Position numbers and translations under genes: made by a program. The notes beneath the pieces are model-generated. The model had not been told where the DNA came from, made no database searches, and was given only the letters and a program-made list of their open reading frames with translations. From Leptolyngbya ohadii IS1 (GTDB lineage Bacteria > Cyanobacteriota > Cyanobacteriia > Elainellales > Elainellaceae): a stretch of DNA of 64,000 nucleotides. Position 1 is the first letter of the stretch, and each line of letters begins with the position of its first letter. The stretch is from contig NZ_NKFP01000004.1 of the NCBI RefSeq assembly GCF_002215035.1, forward strand, positions 745,726-809,725. The letters are read 5' to 3'. Positions 54,957 to 63,643 of the stretch are shown here, piece by piece.

Positions 54957-57386
54957 TTAGGGGCTAGCGGCAGGCTCAGGAGGTGGGGGAGCGGGTTCAG
55001 TCGGAACCACAACGGGCGGGGGAGCCTCGATCGGTGCAGGTTCGGGAGGGGGCGGAGGAGCAGTGTCGATCGGCGGCGGTGGCTCAGGCGCAGCAGGTTC
55101 AGCCGGAGCTGGATCGATCGGAGCTTCAGCAGCAGGTTCGCTGTAGGCGGGTTCGGAGTAGCTGGGTTCGGAGTAGCTGGGTTCGGAGTAGCTGGGTTCG
55201 CTGTAGCTGGGTTCTTCTCGCCAGGAGCTTTCGCCCGAATCACTCCAGGATCTTTCACTGCGCGACCCTTCGCTATCATCCCGCTGACCGCTAACCGCAT
55301 CTCTGGCAACCACCCGGCGCGGGTTCACAGGCTTCGCCTTAATCGTGCCTTCTCGTCCATCCAGTTGGGGCACCTCCGGGAAATCCTCTGGCTTCATGTC
55401 GTCTGTTAGCTTCGACATGAAGTTATACCAGGTTAGCGCCGCAGTGCTGCTGGCTCCATAGGTGGGGCTGCTGTCGTCGTTGCCCATCCAAACCCCCGTG
55501 ACAAGCTGGGGAATATAGCCCACAAACCACAGGTCGCGACGCTTTTCCGAGGTTCCGGTCTTTCCGGCGACGGCTCGATCGCCCAGCGCTGCATTACCAC
55601 CCGTCCCGCTATTCACCACGCCTTCCAGAAGCCAGGTCATGATTGCCGCACTGTCAGCGTCGATCGCCCGTTCCGGCTTCATTTTGGCTTCGTAGATCAG
55701 CTTGCCGAAGCGGTTATAGATGCGGGTAACGCCATGTGCCTCGACGTGATTGCCCTTGTTCGCCAGGGTTCCGTAGGCGCTGGTTAGCTCCAGCAGGTTG
55801 ACCTCCGAACTGCCCAGAGCCAGGGAGTAGGCGGGCAGCAGATTGGACTGGATGCCCATCTTCTTCGCCATTTCGACCACCGGGTCAAAGCCCACGTCCA
55901 CCAGCACCTTGACGGCAACAATGTTGAGCGACGAAATCAGGGCATCCCGCACGGACACCCAGCCGCGATATTTCTTGTTGTAGTTGCGTGGCTCGTAGCC
56001 GTCCACAATGTATTTGCCGTCCATGTAGGACTTGTAGGGCGAAAATCCAGCCGCGATCGCCGTGGAGTACACAAAGGTCTTAAACGTCGAACCGGGCTGG
56101 CGCTGTGCCTGGGTTGCGCGGTTAAACTGGCTCTTGCCAAAGTCGTTGCCGCCTACCAGTGCCTTGATTTGCCCGTTGCGCGGATCAACCGCTACCAGAG
56201 CTGCCTGCTCAAAGCCCTCCGGCGGACCATAATTCTCGATCGCCCGGTTGACTGTCTCCTGCGCTTCCTTCTGCCACTTTGGATTTAGCGTCGTTTCAAC
56301 GGTCAGTCCCCCTGCCTCCAGTTCTTCTTTGGAGACCAGATTGGGTAACTGCTGCTGAATATAGGACGTGAAGTAGGGTGCTGGACTGCTGACGTACTTC
56401 GGGCTGCTGGGCTTTACGGCGATCGGATTTGCCATTGCCTGATCGCGATCGGAGGCGGTAATGAACCCGGCATCCACCATGCGCTGAAGCACAATATCGC
56501 GCCGCTGCTGGGCAATATCGGGGTTCACCAGAGGCGAGTAAACGCTAGGAGCCGGAGCCATTCCCGCAATCATCGCCATTTCGCCCAGGGTCAGTTTCTC
56601 CACGGGCTTACTAAAGAAAATCCAGGCGGCGTCCGCCACGCCATAGGCACCCGACCCCAGGTACACCAGATTCAGGTAGCGTTCGAGGATCTGGTCTTTC
56701 TGGAGTTCATCCTCCATTTTGTGCGCCAGCATCGCCTCGCGCAGTTTCCGTCCCATGCTGCGCTCCTGCCCCAGGAACACAATCCGGGCAAGCTGCTGGG
56801 TAATGGTACTGCCGCCCTCAACCACTTCTCCTGCGGTAAAGTTGGCATATGCTGCACGGGCGATCGCCTGATAGTCCAGCCCGTCGTGCTTGTAAAAATC
56901 CCGATCCTCGGATGCGATGAATGCCTGCTTGAGGCGATCGGGCATTTCGCTCAGGGTGACTTTATCGCGAGTCGCAGGTCCAATTTGCTGAAGCACCGAA
57001 CCATCGGCAGCTTTAATTGTCAGCGTCCCGTTTCTCACATAGGTCAACGCTTCGGCAGTGTTGGGTAACTGCTTCTGGATGCCCACGATCGTCTCTCTGG
57101 CGGCAAGTCCGGTGCCTGCCAACCCTAGACCCAGCCCAACCACACCCCAAGCCCACCACCGTTGATAGAGCGGACGAGGACGACGCGATCTGGGAGGTTG
57201 GGGCTTATGCCCGCCTGTCTCACCCGTTTCGGGTAGTAGAGGATCGATCGGCTGCTCAGCCTGGTTTGCCTGCCCCGTCAGAATGTTGAGCGGCGTCAGG
57301 GGAAGGAGTTTCCGCTGCTGCTGAGACTCGTGGGATTTTGGCTGTCGATTCGACAGCATTTTAAGTTTGGTGAAAAAGTCTGTCAC
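54957..57386 (-). CDS. Class A penicillin-binding protein (PBP1A-like)
   Basis: 809 residues. Cytoplasmic tail, one TM (about 75-95), then a GT51 transglycosylase with EDRDFYKHDGLD, GGSTITQQLAR and KLREAMLAHKMEDEL. The transpeptidase has SxxK (PGSTFKTFVYS), SxN (SSLNIVAV) and KTG (VAGKTGTSEKRRDL). From about residue 700 there is a Ser/Glu/Pro-rich tail with repeated SYSEP units and proline-rich runs, possibly spanning the wall. It polymerises and cross-links peptidoglycan. Confidence 0.93.
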   Translation of the reverse strand: MTDFFTKLKMLSNRQPKSHESQQQRKLLPLTPLNILTGQANQAEQPIDPLLPETGETGGHKPQPPRSRRPRPLYQRWWAWGVVGLGLGLAGTGLAARETIVGIQKQLPNTAEALTYVRNGTLTIKAADGSVLQQIGPATRDKVTLSEMPDRLKQAFIASEDRDFYKHDGLDYQAIARAAYANFTAGEVVEGGSTITQQLARIVFLGQERSMGRKLREAMLAHKMEDELQKDQILERYLNLVYLGSGAYGVADAAWIFFSKPVEKLTLGEMAMIAGMAPAPSVYSPLVNPDIAQQRRDIVLQRMVDAGFITASDRDQAMANPIAVKPSSPKYVSSPAPYFTSYIQQQLPNLVSKEELEAGGLTVETTLNPKWQKEAQETVNRAIENYGPPEGFEQAALVAVDPRNGQIKALVGGNDFGKSQFNRATQAQRQPGSTFKTFVYSTAIAAGFSPYKSYMDGKYIVDGYEPRNYNKKYRGWVSVRDALISSLNIVAVKVLVDVGFDPVVEMAKKMGIQSNLLPAYSLALGSSEVNLLELTSAYGTLANKGNHVEAHGVTRIYNRFGKLIYEAKMKPERAIDADSAAIMTWLLEGVVNSGTGGNAALGDRAVAGKTGTSEKRRDLWFVGYIPQLVTGVWMGNDDSSPTYGASSTAALTWYNFMSKLTDDMKPEDFPEVPQLDGREGTIKAKPVNPRRVVARDAVSGQRDDSEGSRSERSWSDSGESSWREEPSYSEPSYSEPSYSEPSYSEPAYSEPAAEAPIDPAPAEPAAPEPPPPIDTAPPPPPEPAPIEAPPPVVVPTEPAPPPPEPAASP
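55136..55210 (-). repeat. In-frame 15-nt tandem array (five units)
   Basis: Units of 15 nt (GTTCGGAGTAGCTGG type on the plus strand) at 55136, 55151, 55166, 55181 and 55196. They encode the SYSEP/AYSEP repeats of the PBP tail. Three are identical. Confidence 0.93.
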
Positions 57387-57722
57387 ATTGATTCCTCAGT
57401 TCCTCACAACCCACCGCGAACTGCAAACGACGAATGCTGACTTTAGGAATTGCAGATCTGAACGTTGCAGATTGCCACATCGATATGCACCTGACCTGCT
57501 TTTAAACAGCGAGACACTGTATGAATAAGCTTGGTTCCGCTTTGCTTCGCTGCATCAAACCTCAGAAACACCGACAGGGAGTCTGACAGAAAACCTGAAA
57601 ATCTGCCTGACAGAATGGGACACATATCACAGGGAGAGCCGCCTGCATTGCGCTTCATCCAAAATTAATCTGTTTCTGGACAAAGCGCAACCGAGCAATT
57701 CCCACCTTAGAGCTGTTTTCGA
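57387..57722. other. Gene-free spacer between chlG and the PBP gene
   Basis: About 335 bp. It should contain the PBP promoter. I see no RNA gene, repeat array or clear terminator. Confidence 0.5.
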
Positions 57723-58745
57723 CTACACGCCTGCATGACCCAGTGCCAGCGCAGTAACCAGCATTCCCAGCACCAGGAAGGGCTGCGCGCTCGCCTGATA
57801 TTTCACATCGTTTTTCAGCGGATCTCTCAGGAAATACATATCCTGGAAGGTGATTTGCGGAACAATCAGCAGAATCAGCAAGACCGCATATAAGTTTTGC
57901 CCGATCGACATCAGGTAAGCGGCAACGCCAGACTGAAAGACATCGATCATCAGCACACAAATCCAGGCGGCAGTCGTAATGCCAAACATCACGGGCAGGG
58001 ATTTTAAGCCCAGCTGACGATCGCCCTCCACGCTCTTAAAGTCGTTGACAATTGCGATTCCTAACCCGGACAGGCTATAGAACAGCGTCAGTGCCACGAT
58101 CGTCCAGTTCAAATCGCCAAACAGAGCATGACCCGTCCACCAGGGCAGCGCAATATAGCTCGCGCCCAGCGCATAGTTCCCCAGCCAGCCGTTTTGCTTC
58201 AGCTTCAGGGGCGGCGCGGAATAGATATAAGCCAGGAACGATCCGCCGATCGCCAGCGCTGTAATGGTGGGGAAGGAATGACCCGCCCAGCGATCGAGCA
58301 GGTAAGCAATACCAATTCCGCCTGCCAGCAGCACTAAAATTTGGGTGACAACCTGGGGGATAGAAATTGCGCCAGAGGGAATGGGGCGATAGGGTTCGTT
58401 AATCGCATCGATTTCGCGATCGTAATAGTCATTGAGCGTTTGGGTGTATCCGGTGAGCATTGGACCGGAGAGCAGCATCGCAGCAGCGGAAATCAAGAAA
58501 TTTTCCAGCGTCCAGGTGTAATGCCCCGAGGAAGCTGCCCCACACACCACGCCCCAGATCAGCGGAATCCAGGTAATGGGCTTCATCAACTGGAGCCGAA
58601 TCTTCCAGATCGAGGTTTCTCCGGGCTGCGCGCCTTTCATGCCAAGGAGCTGACGAGCTTTGGCGCTGGCGTTACTGGTTTCGGATGAGGTTTCAGATGG
58701 GGTTTTAGATGAAATATCGGGCGGAGAGGTCTGTGACTCGGTCAT
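57723..58745 (-). CDS. chlG: Chlorophyll synthase (geranylgeranyl/phytyl transferase)
   Basis: 340 residues from MTESQTSPPDIS at 58745. A polar N-terminus leads into a UbiA-type prenyltransferase with about eight membrane helices. The first aspartate-rich motif is NDYYDREIDAINEP and the second NDFKSVEGDRQLGL. It esterifies chlorophyllide with phytyl or geranylgeranyl pyrophosphate in the thylakoid. This copy is complete. Parts of it reappear at 59775-60041 and 60037-60622. Confidence 0.96.
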   Translation of the reverse strand: MTESQTSPPDISSKTPSETSSETSNASAKARQLLGMKGAQPGETSIWKIRLQLMKPITWIPLIWGVVCGAASSGHYTWTLENFLISAAAMLLSGPMLTGYTQTLNDYYDREIDAINEPYRPIPSGAISIPQVVTQILVLLAGGIGIAYLLDRWAGHSFPTITALAIGGSFLAYIYSAPPLKLKQNGWLGNYALGASYIALPWWTGHALFGDLNWTIVALTLFYSLSGLGIAIVNDFKSVEGDRQLGLKSLPVMFGITTAAWICVLMIDVFQSGVAAYLMSIGQNLYAVLLILLIVPQITFQDMYFLRDPLKNDVKYQASAQPFLVLGMLVTALALGHAGV

Positions 58746-58885
58746 AGGGGTTACATCCAATCACTGCGTCTGATTGCGTCGAGCTTGCATCACGAGATTA
58801 GGAGTTAGCCTCCTAGCCTACCTTAATTATTGTGCAGTGTTGGATGACTTTTCTGGGGGGATTTGGGGAGTGGGGATGTGTGGAT

Positions 58886-59251
58886 TTACCGGATCGAACT
58901 GATCTTCGATCGGTAGGCAGCATTGCGATCGAGTCCGGCTGCGGAAACCAATCCGGATGCCAGTGCCCCTTCTCGTAAATTTTCGACGGCGTGACGACCC
59001 CCGATATGCCCGATCTCGTGTGCCAGAACGCTGGCAAGCTGTGCCTCGTTGTCTGCCGCTTTAAGTAAGCCTGTGGTGACGTAGACAAATCCGCCCATTG
59101 TGGCAAAGGCGTTGATTGAATTGCCTTCCACCACCTGAAACGTGTAGGGAATATTCGGACGATTGCTGAACGGTACGAGCCGCTGTCCCACCTGATTTAC
59201 GTATTGGGTCACAGCCGAATTGTTGTATAACCGGACTTCTTCGGAAAGCAG
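58886..59251 (-). pseudogene. M48 peptidase fragment carrying the likely native C-terminus
   Basis: Encodes part of the M48 domain with HEIGHIGGRH, then jumps after GLDRNAA to YRSKISSIR and a stop. That short tail looks like the natural end of cyanobacterial M48 proteins, so the middle of the C-terminal region has been lost here. The 5' part is replaced by the fold-back. Confidence 0.8.
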
Positions 59252-59774
59252 CTGCTTTCCGAAGAAGTCCGGTTATACAACAATTCGGCTGTGACCCAAT
59301 ACGTAAATCAGGTGGGACAGCGGCTCGTACCGTTCAGCAAACGTCCGAATATTCCCTACACGTTTCAGGTGGTGGAAGGCAATTCAATCAACGCCTTTGC
59401 CACAATGGGCGGATTTGTCTACGTCACCACAGGCTTACTTAAAGCGGCAGACAACGAGGCACAGCTTGCCAGCGTTCTGGCACACGAGATCGGGCATATC
59501 GGGGGTCGTCACGCCGTCGAAAATTTACGAGAAGGGGCACTGGCATCCGGATTGGTTTCCGCAGCCGGACTCGATCGCAATGCTGCCGTTCGGCTGGGCG
59601 TAGAATTTGCCGTGCGTCGTCCCAACAGCCGTCAGGATGAGCTAGAAGCCGACCAGCAAGGACTGGCAAACCTGAGACGGGCAGGATACGCACCGGGCGC
59701 AATGGTAAGCTTCATGCAAAAACTGCTCAATCAGGGTTCTGTTCCTTCCTTCCTCAGCACCCACCCCGCAGTCC
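59252..59774 (+). pseudogene. Inverted M48 peptidase fragment
   Basis: Runs on the plus strand from YNNSAVTQYVNQ through HEIGHIGG to STHPAVRDR, then continues out of frame into antisense chlG (stop at 59833). One substitution (Asn to Lys in FSKRPN) separates it from the other two copies. No N-terminus. Confidence 0.85.
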
Positions 59775-60041
59775 GCGATCGAGCAGGTAAGCAATACCAA
59801 TTCCGCCTGCCAGCAGCACTAAAATTTGGGTGACAACCTGGGGGATAGAAATTGCGCCAGAGGGAATGGGGCGATAGGGTTCGTTAATCGCATCGATTTC
59901 GCGATCGTAATAGTCATTGAGCGTTTGGGTGTATCCGGTGAGCATTGGACCGGAGAGCAGCATCGCAGCAGCGGAAATCAAGAAATTTTCCAGCGTCCAG
60001 GTGTAATGCCCCGAGGAAGCTGCCCCACACACCACGCCCCA
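59775..60041 (-). pseudogene. Direct copy of an internal chlG segment
   Basis: 267 bp identical to 58290-58556, same orientation as chlG, no start or end of its own. It joins M48 sequence at GCGATCG and chlG upstream sequence at CCCCA. Confidence 0.85.
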
Positions 60042-60166
60042 CTCCCCAAATCCCCCCAGAAAAGTCATCCAACACTGCACAATAATTAAGGTAGGCTAGG
60101 AGGCTAACTCCTAATCTCGTGATGCAAGCTCGACGCAATCAGACGCAGTGATTGGATGTAACCCCT

Positions 60167-60622
60167 ATGACCGAGTCACAGACCTCTCCGCCCGATATTT
60201 CATCTAAAACCCCATCTGAAACCTCATCCGAAACCAGTAACGCCAGCGCCAAAGCTCGTCAGCTCCTTGGCATGAAAGGCGCGCAGCCCGGAGAAACCTC
60301 GATCTGGAAGATTCGGCTCCAGTTGATGAAGCCCATTACCTGGATTCCGCTGATCTGGGGCGTGGTGTGTGGGGCAGCTTCCTCGGGGCATTACACCTGG
60401 ACGCTGGAAAATTTCTTGATTTCCGCTGCTGCGATGCTGCTCTCCGGTCCAATGCTCACCGGATACACCCAAACGCTCAATGACTATTACGATCGCGAAA
60501 TCGATGCGATTAACGAACCCTATCGCCCCATTCCCTCTGGCGCAATTTCTATCCCCCAGGTTGTCACCCAAATTTTAGTGCTGCTGGCAGGCGGAATTGG
60601 TATTGCTTACCTGCTCGATCGC
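60167..60622 (+). pseudogene. Inverted chlG copy, N-terminal half only
   Basis: Identical to the first 152 codons of chlG, with the same upstream sequence and start ATG. It is cut at AYLLDR and runs into antisense M48 sequence, stopping at 60643. It lacks the second aspartate-rich motif, so it cannot be active. Confidence 0.88.
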
Positions 60623-61397
60623 GGACTGCGGGGTGGGTGCTGAGGAAGGAAGGAACAGAACCCTGATTGAGCAGTTTTTGCATGAAGCTTACCATTGCGC
60701 CCGGTGCGTATCCTGCCCGTCTCAGGTTTGCCAGTCCTTGCTGGTCGGCTTCTAGCTCATCCTGACGGCTGTTGGGACGACGCACGGCAAATTCTACGCC
60801 CAGCCGAACGGCAGCATTGCGATCGAGTCCGGCTGCGGAAACCAATCCGGATGCCAGTGCCCCTTCTCGTAAATTTTCGACGGCGTGACGACCCCCGATA
60901 TGCCCGATCTCGTGTGCCAGAACGCTGGCAAGCTGTGCCTCGTTGTCTGCCGCTTTAAGTAAGCCTGTGGTGACGTAGACAAATCCGCCCATTGTGGCAA
61001 AGGCGTTGATTGAATTGCCTTCCACCACCTGAAACGTGTAGGGAATATTCGGACGATTGCTGAACGGTACGAGCCGCTGTCCCACCTGATTTACGTATTG
61101 GGTCACAGCCGAATTGTTGTATAACCGGACTTCTTCGGAAAGCAGCTGCTGATTAATCTGCCGTCCTAGCGCCACTTCCTGCTGATCCGACAGACTGGAA
61201 AGCTGAAGGACCTGGACGCCGCGCAGCAGTAGGTCGAGCCACGGAACTGCCTGGGAGGGATGGGGTGTGGTAATGACCAGACTGACTGCGGTAAACAGCG
61301 ATAAAAATCCGTAGAGCCAGCGACGGCGCAAATAGAGCGAAAGACGATCGAAGAAGTTGAGCATATCTGATGCGGAATGTTCAGAGTGCAGGTTCAT
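60564..61397 (-). CDS. M48 family zinc metallopeptidase, C-terminus replaced
   Basis: The most complete copy. A membrane or signal segment (YGFLSLFTAVSLVITTPHPSQA) is followed by DQQEVALGRQINQQL and the zinc motif VLAHEIGHIGGRHA. The third ligand region is ELEADQQGLANL. After HPAVRDR the frame continues only through antisense chlG sequence (AGKQYQFRLPAALKFG), so the native C-terminus is missing. It is probably an exported Oma1/BepA-like peptidase in the unrearranged genome. The start is uncertain (61418, 61397 or 61364). Confidence 0.78.
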   Translation of the reverse strand: MNLHSEHSASDMLNFFDRLSLYLRRRWLYGFLSLFTAVSLVITTPHPSQAVPWLDLLLRGVQVLQLSSLSDQQEVALGRQINQQLLSEEVRLYNNSAVTQYVNQVGQRLVPFSNRPNIPYTFQVVEGNSINAFATMGGFVYVTTGLLKAADNEAQLASVLAHEIGHIGGRHAVENLREGALASGLVSAAGLDRNAAVRLGVEFAVRRPNSRQDELEADQQGLANLRRAGYAPGAMVSFMQKLLNQGSVPSFLSTHPAVRDRAGKQYQFRLPAALKFG

Positions 61398-61727
61398 TGA
61401 GAATGGCAGATTTTGCACTTCTGCCTGTCAAACGGCGATCCAAAAAACAGCGATCGAGATCAGGTCGCAATGCAGCGATCGAAACTGGTATTGGCGAATC
61501 CTGGATCAGAATTAATGGCTTGCTAGGGAACGTACACTAATTTTTTCTTTGACGACACAGCAAAGCAAATTGTTTCAGTTCCAGTTCAGGGGTTCGATCG
61601 CCATTCTAAACATTCCGCTGCCCATCGTCGAAATGCCTGTGCCAATGCCCCGAATGTCCCAACTTCGCCTACAATCGCCTACAATTATTCTTGCTTTTCA
61701 TACCCGGTGCTGGGCACTCCTCAACTC
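61398..61727. other. Divergent spacer between the M48 and DUF4330 genes
   Basis: About 330 bp, carrying probable promoters in both directions. No RNA or array recognised. Confidence 0.45.
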
Positions 61728-62279
61728 ATGGCTATTTTGGACTCTAAAGGTCGGCTATTTGGCAAAATCAGCGTTCTCGATTTGGGCGCAGGTCTGGTTA
61801 TTTTGCTGGTGCTGGTCGGACTGTTTCTACTGCCGGGAAGCGGTGGCTCTGTCGCACAGGTGGGCACATCAACCAAGCCGATCGAAGTAGATGTTATCGT
61901 GCGAGGTCTAACGGTACGCGATCCGCAGGCATTGGTGAAGTCGCTGGAAACCGAGAAGAAAACAAACATTATTATCCGCAATCAGCCCTACGGTCAGGTG
62001 GATGTTTTGGGCGTGCAGCAGCTTCCCCGCACCGTCGCCGTTCCCCAACCCGATGGCTCTGTGAGACCGCTGGAAGACCCGCGCCCTGAGCTAGACTACA
62101 CGATCGACATGATGGTCACGCTGGGCGGCAATGCTCAAATCGTGGATAACGGTCCTATCCTGGGCAACACCAAAATTAAAGTTGGCACTCCCCTGGAATT
62201 AGAGGGCTTAACCTACCGCTTCAATGCCCCCGTGATTGGTGTTCGCATTAAGGATCAGGCAGCGTCCGGACAGTCCTAA
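61728..62279 (+). CDS. DUF4330 domain membrane protein
   Basis: 183 residues from MAILDSKGRLFGKISVLDL at 61728; the frame opens 7 codons earlier. One N-terminal transmembrane helix (LGAGLVILLVLVGLFLLPG) is followed by a strand-rich domain (VDVIVRGLTVRDPQAL, TIDMMVTLGGNAQIV, VGTPLELEGLTYRF). This matches the DUF4330 family common in cyanobacteria. Function unknown; probably anchored in the cytoplasmic or thylakoid membrane with the domain outside. Confidence 0.82.
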   Translation: MAILDSKGRLFGKISVLDLGAGLVILLVLVGLFLLPGSGGSVAQVGTSTKPIEVDVIVRGLTVRDPQALVKSLETEKKTNIIIRNQPYGQVDVLGVQQLPRTVAVPQPDGSVRPLEDPRPELDYTIDMMVTLGGNAQIVDNGPILGNTKIKVGTPLELEGLTYRFNAPVIGVRIKDQAASGQS

Positions 62280-62439
62280 TTCTTGCTTTCTTGGATCACC
62301 TTTTCTGTCATTTAGACTGGCGTTTGTTGATTTAATTTTGTTGACTTAATTTCGATCGCATTGACTCAAAATTTTGGGTGAGGCGATCGATTTTTGGTTG
62401 TGCGGCGGCTTTACTCACCCCGCTGCTAGTTTCAGACGG

Positions 62440-63099
62440 TTAACGTTTGAGGGCAAGGGTCAGCCCATCGGCGATCGGCAATAAACTCAACATAATTCGA
62501 TCGTCCTGATGGAGCTGTTCGTTAAAGCGACGAATCAAATTGGTGCGGTTGTCTTGCACTTGCGGATCTGCCACTCTGCCAGACCAGAGAACATTATCGA
62601 TTGCAACCAGTCCGCCGGGACGAACGAGTTGGAGGGCACGATCGTAATAGGCAGGATAGGCACTCTTATCCGCATCGATAAAGGCGAAATCAAAGCTGTT
62701 TGCCTGACCTTCTGCTAAAAGGCGATCGAGGGTTTCCAGGGCAGGGGCAAGGTGCAGGTCGATTTTGTGGCTAACTCCAGCGGCTCCCCAGTATTTGCGA
62801 GCGATCGCAGTATATTCTTCGCTGACATCGCAGGCGATCAGTTTGCCGTCATCGGGGAGTGCCAGTGCCACAGAAAGCGAACTATATCCGGTGAAAACTC
62901 CGATTTCTAAGGCTTTTTTTGCGCCCATCAGCTTGACGAGGAAGCCCATAAACTGCCCCTGCTCTGGGGAGATCTGCATCTGGCTCATGGGGTGGGTTGC
63001 CGTCTCCTCGCGGAGCTGTTGCAGCAGGTCGGGTTCGCGCAGGGAGTTGGCGAGGATGTAGTGGTAGAGGGGGTCGGTGAGGGAGAGGTATTTGGGCAT
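62440..63099 (-). CDS. O-methyltransferase (caffeoyl-CoA OMT-like)
   Basis: 219 residues from MPKYLSLTDPLYHYI at 63099. Motif I is ALEIGVFTGYSSLSVALALP, followed by KLIACDVSEEYTAIARKYW and the metal/SAM motif FDFAFIDADKSAYPAYYD, then GGLVAIDNVLWSGRV. It is a divalent-metal-dependent catechol-type O-methyltransferase. The frame extends upstream only through a C-rich repeat. Substrate unknown. Confidence 0.92.
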   Translation of the reverse strand: MPKYLSLTDPLYHYILANSLREPDLLQQLREETATHPMSQMQISPEQGQFMGFLVKLMGAKKALEIGVFTGYSSLSVALALPDDGKLIACDVSEEYTAIARKYWGAAGVSHKIDLHLAPALETLDRLLAEGQANSFDFAFIDADKSAYPAYYDRALQLVRPGGLVAIDNVLWSGRVADPQVQDNRTNLIRRFNEQLHQDDRIMLSLLPIADGLTLALKR

Positions 63100-63198
63100 T
63101 TGGGGGAGTGGGGAGTGGGGAGTGGGGAGTGGGGGGTAGGGTGGATGGGTGGACGAGTGGATGAGTGGATGGGTAAGAGGGGGAGCAGGGGGGCAGGG
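63100..63198 (-). repeat. C-rich pre-start element (7-nt and 8-nt repeats)
   Basis: On the minus strand: CCCATCCACTCATCCAC, then CCACTCCCCACTCCCC runs ending in AA-ATG of the O-methyltransferase. Almost the same ending precedes the ATG at 11852. It includes a 7-nt unit CCCCACT repeated at least four times. Confidence 0.85.
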
Positions 63199-63643
63199 GA
63201 GATGAAGGAAACCTGTCAACCTTCACTGAGATGGATCGGAAGTCCCCCATTTATGGGGGATTTAGAGGGCAATGCAGGATTTCTAGCACTTTTCCAAAAC
63301 GCTTCTATCCAGCCGCATCCGTGCTATTCGATCGCCTCAGTACCTCCCCCTCAAACCCATTCCTCTACCATCATCCGATCGCCTCACCCATCGCTGATCG
63401 ATCGCCGGATAAATTGCGTCGCGATTTTAACCTGTTTTAAGGAATTTTTGGTACGTTGGTACTAAGAACAGTTTTGTTGCTGAAATAGGGTCGCTGAAAG
63501 TACGGCGGCTCGATCGGGCTTGTTTTGTATGGGGTTGCTCTACTTGTAGCGTTTTGTACGAGGAAAATTGCTCCAAATTTCTATATGTAGTTGGCAGGAA
63601 TTCGGTTAACCTTATCTCAGCCCTGTGTGTGGTATGAGAGCTT
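63199..63643. other. Spacer upstream of dnaE
   Basis: About 445 bp with a short duplication TTGGTACGTTGGTAC (about 63449-63463). It should contain the dnaE promoter. No gene or RNA recognised. Confidence 0.45.

Larger units (their letters stand above)
58290..61150. repeat. Nested inverted and direct duplications of chlG and M48 sequence
   Basis: Arms 58916-59251 and 59252-59587 are inverted (336 bp, one mismatch at 59162/59341). 58290-58556 recurs directly at 59775-60041. 58290-58875 recurs inverted at 60037-60622. Together 59247-60041 and 60356-61150 form a 795-bp inverted repeat with a 314-bp loop. Junction homologies are GGCAGC, AGCAGCTGCT, GCGATCG and CCCCA. Near-perfect identity points to a very recent event or an artefact. 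Confidence 0.93.

Noticed and set aside
58290-60643. Functional chlG paralogues
   Set aside because: The extra copies are exact fragments lacking essential parts, joined to antisense M48 sequence.
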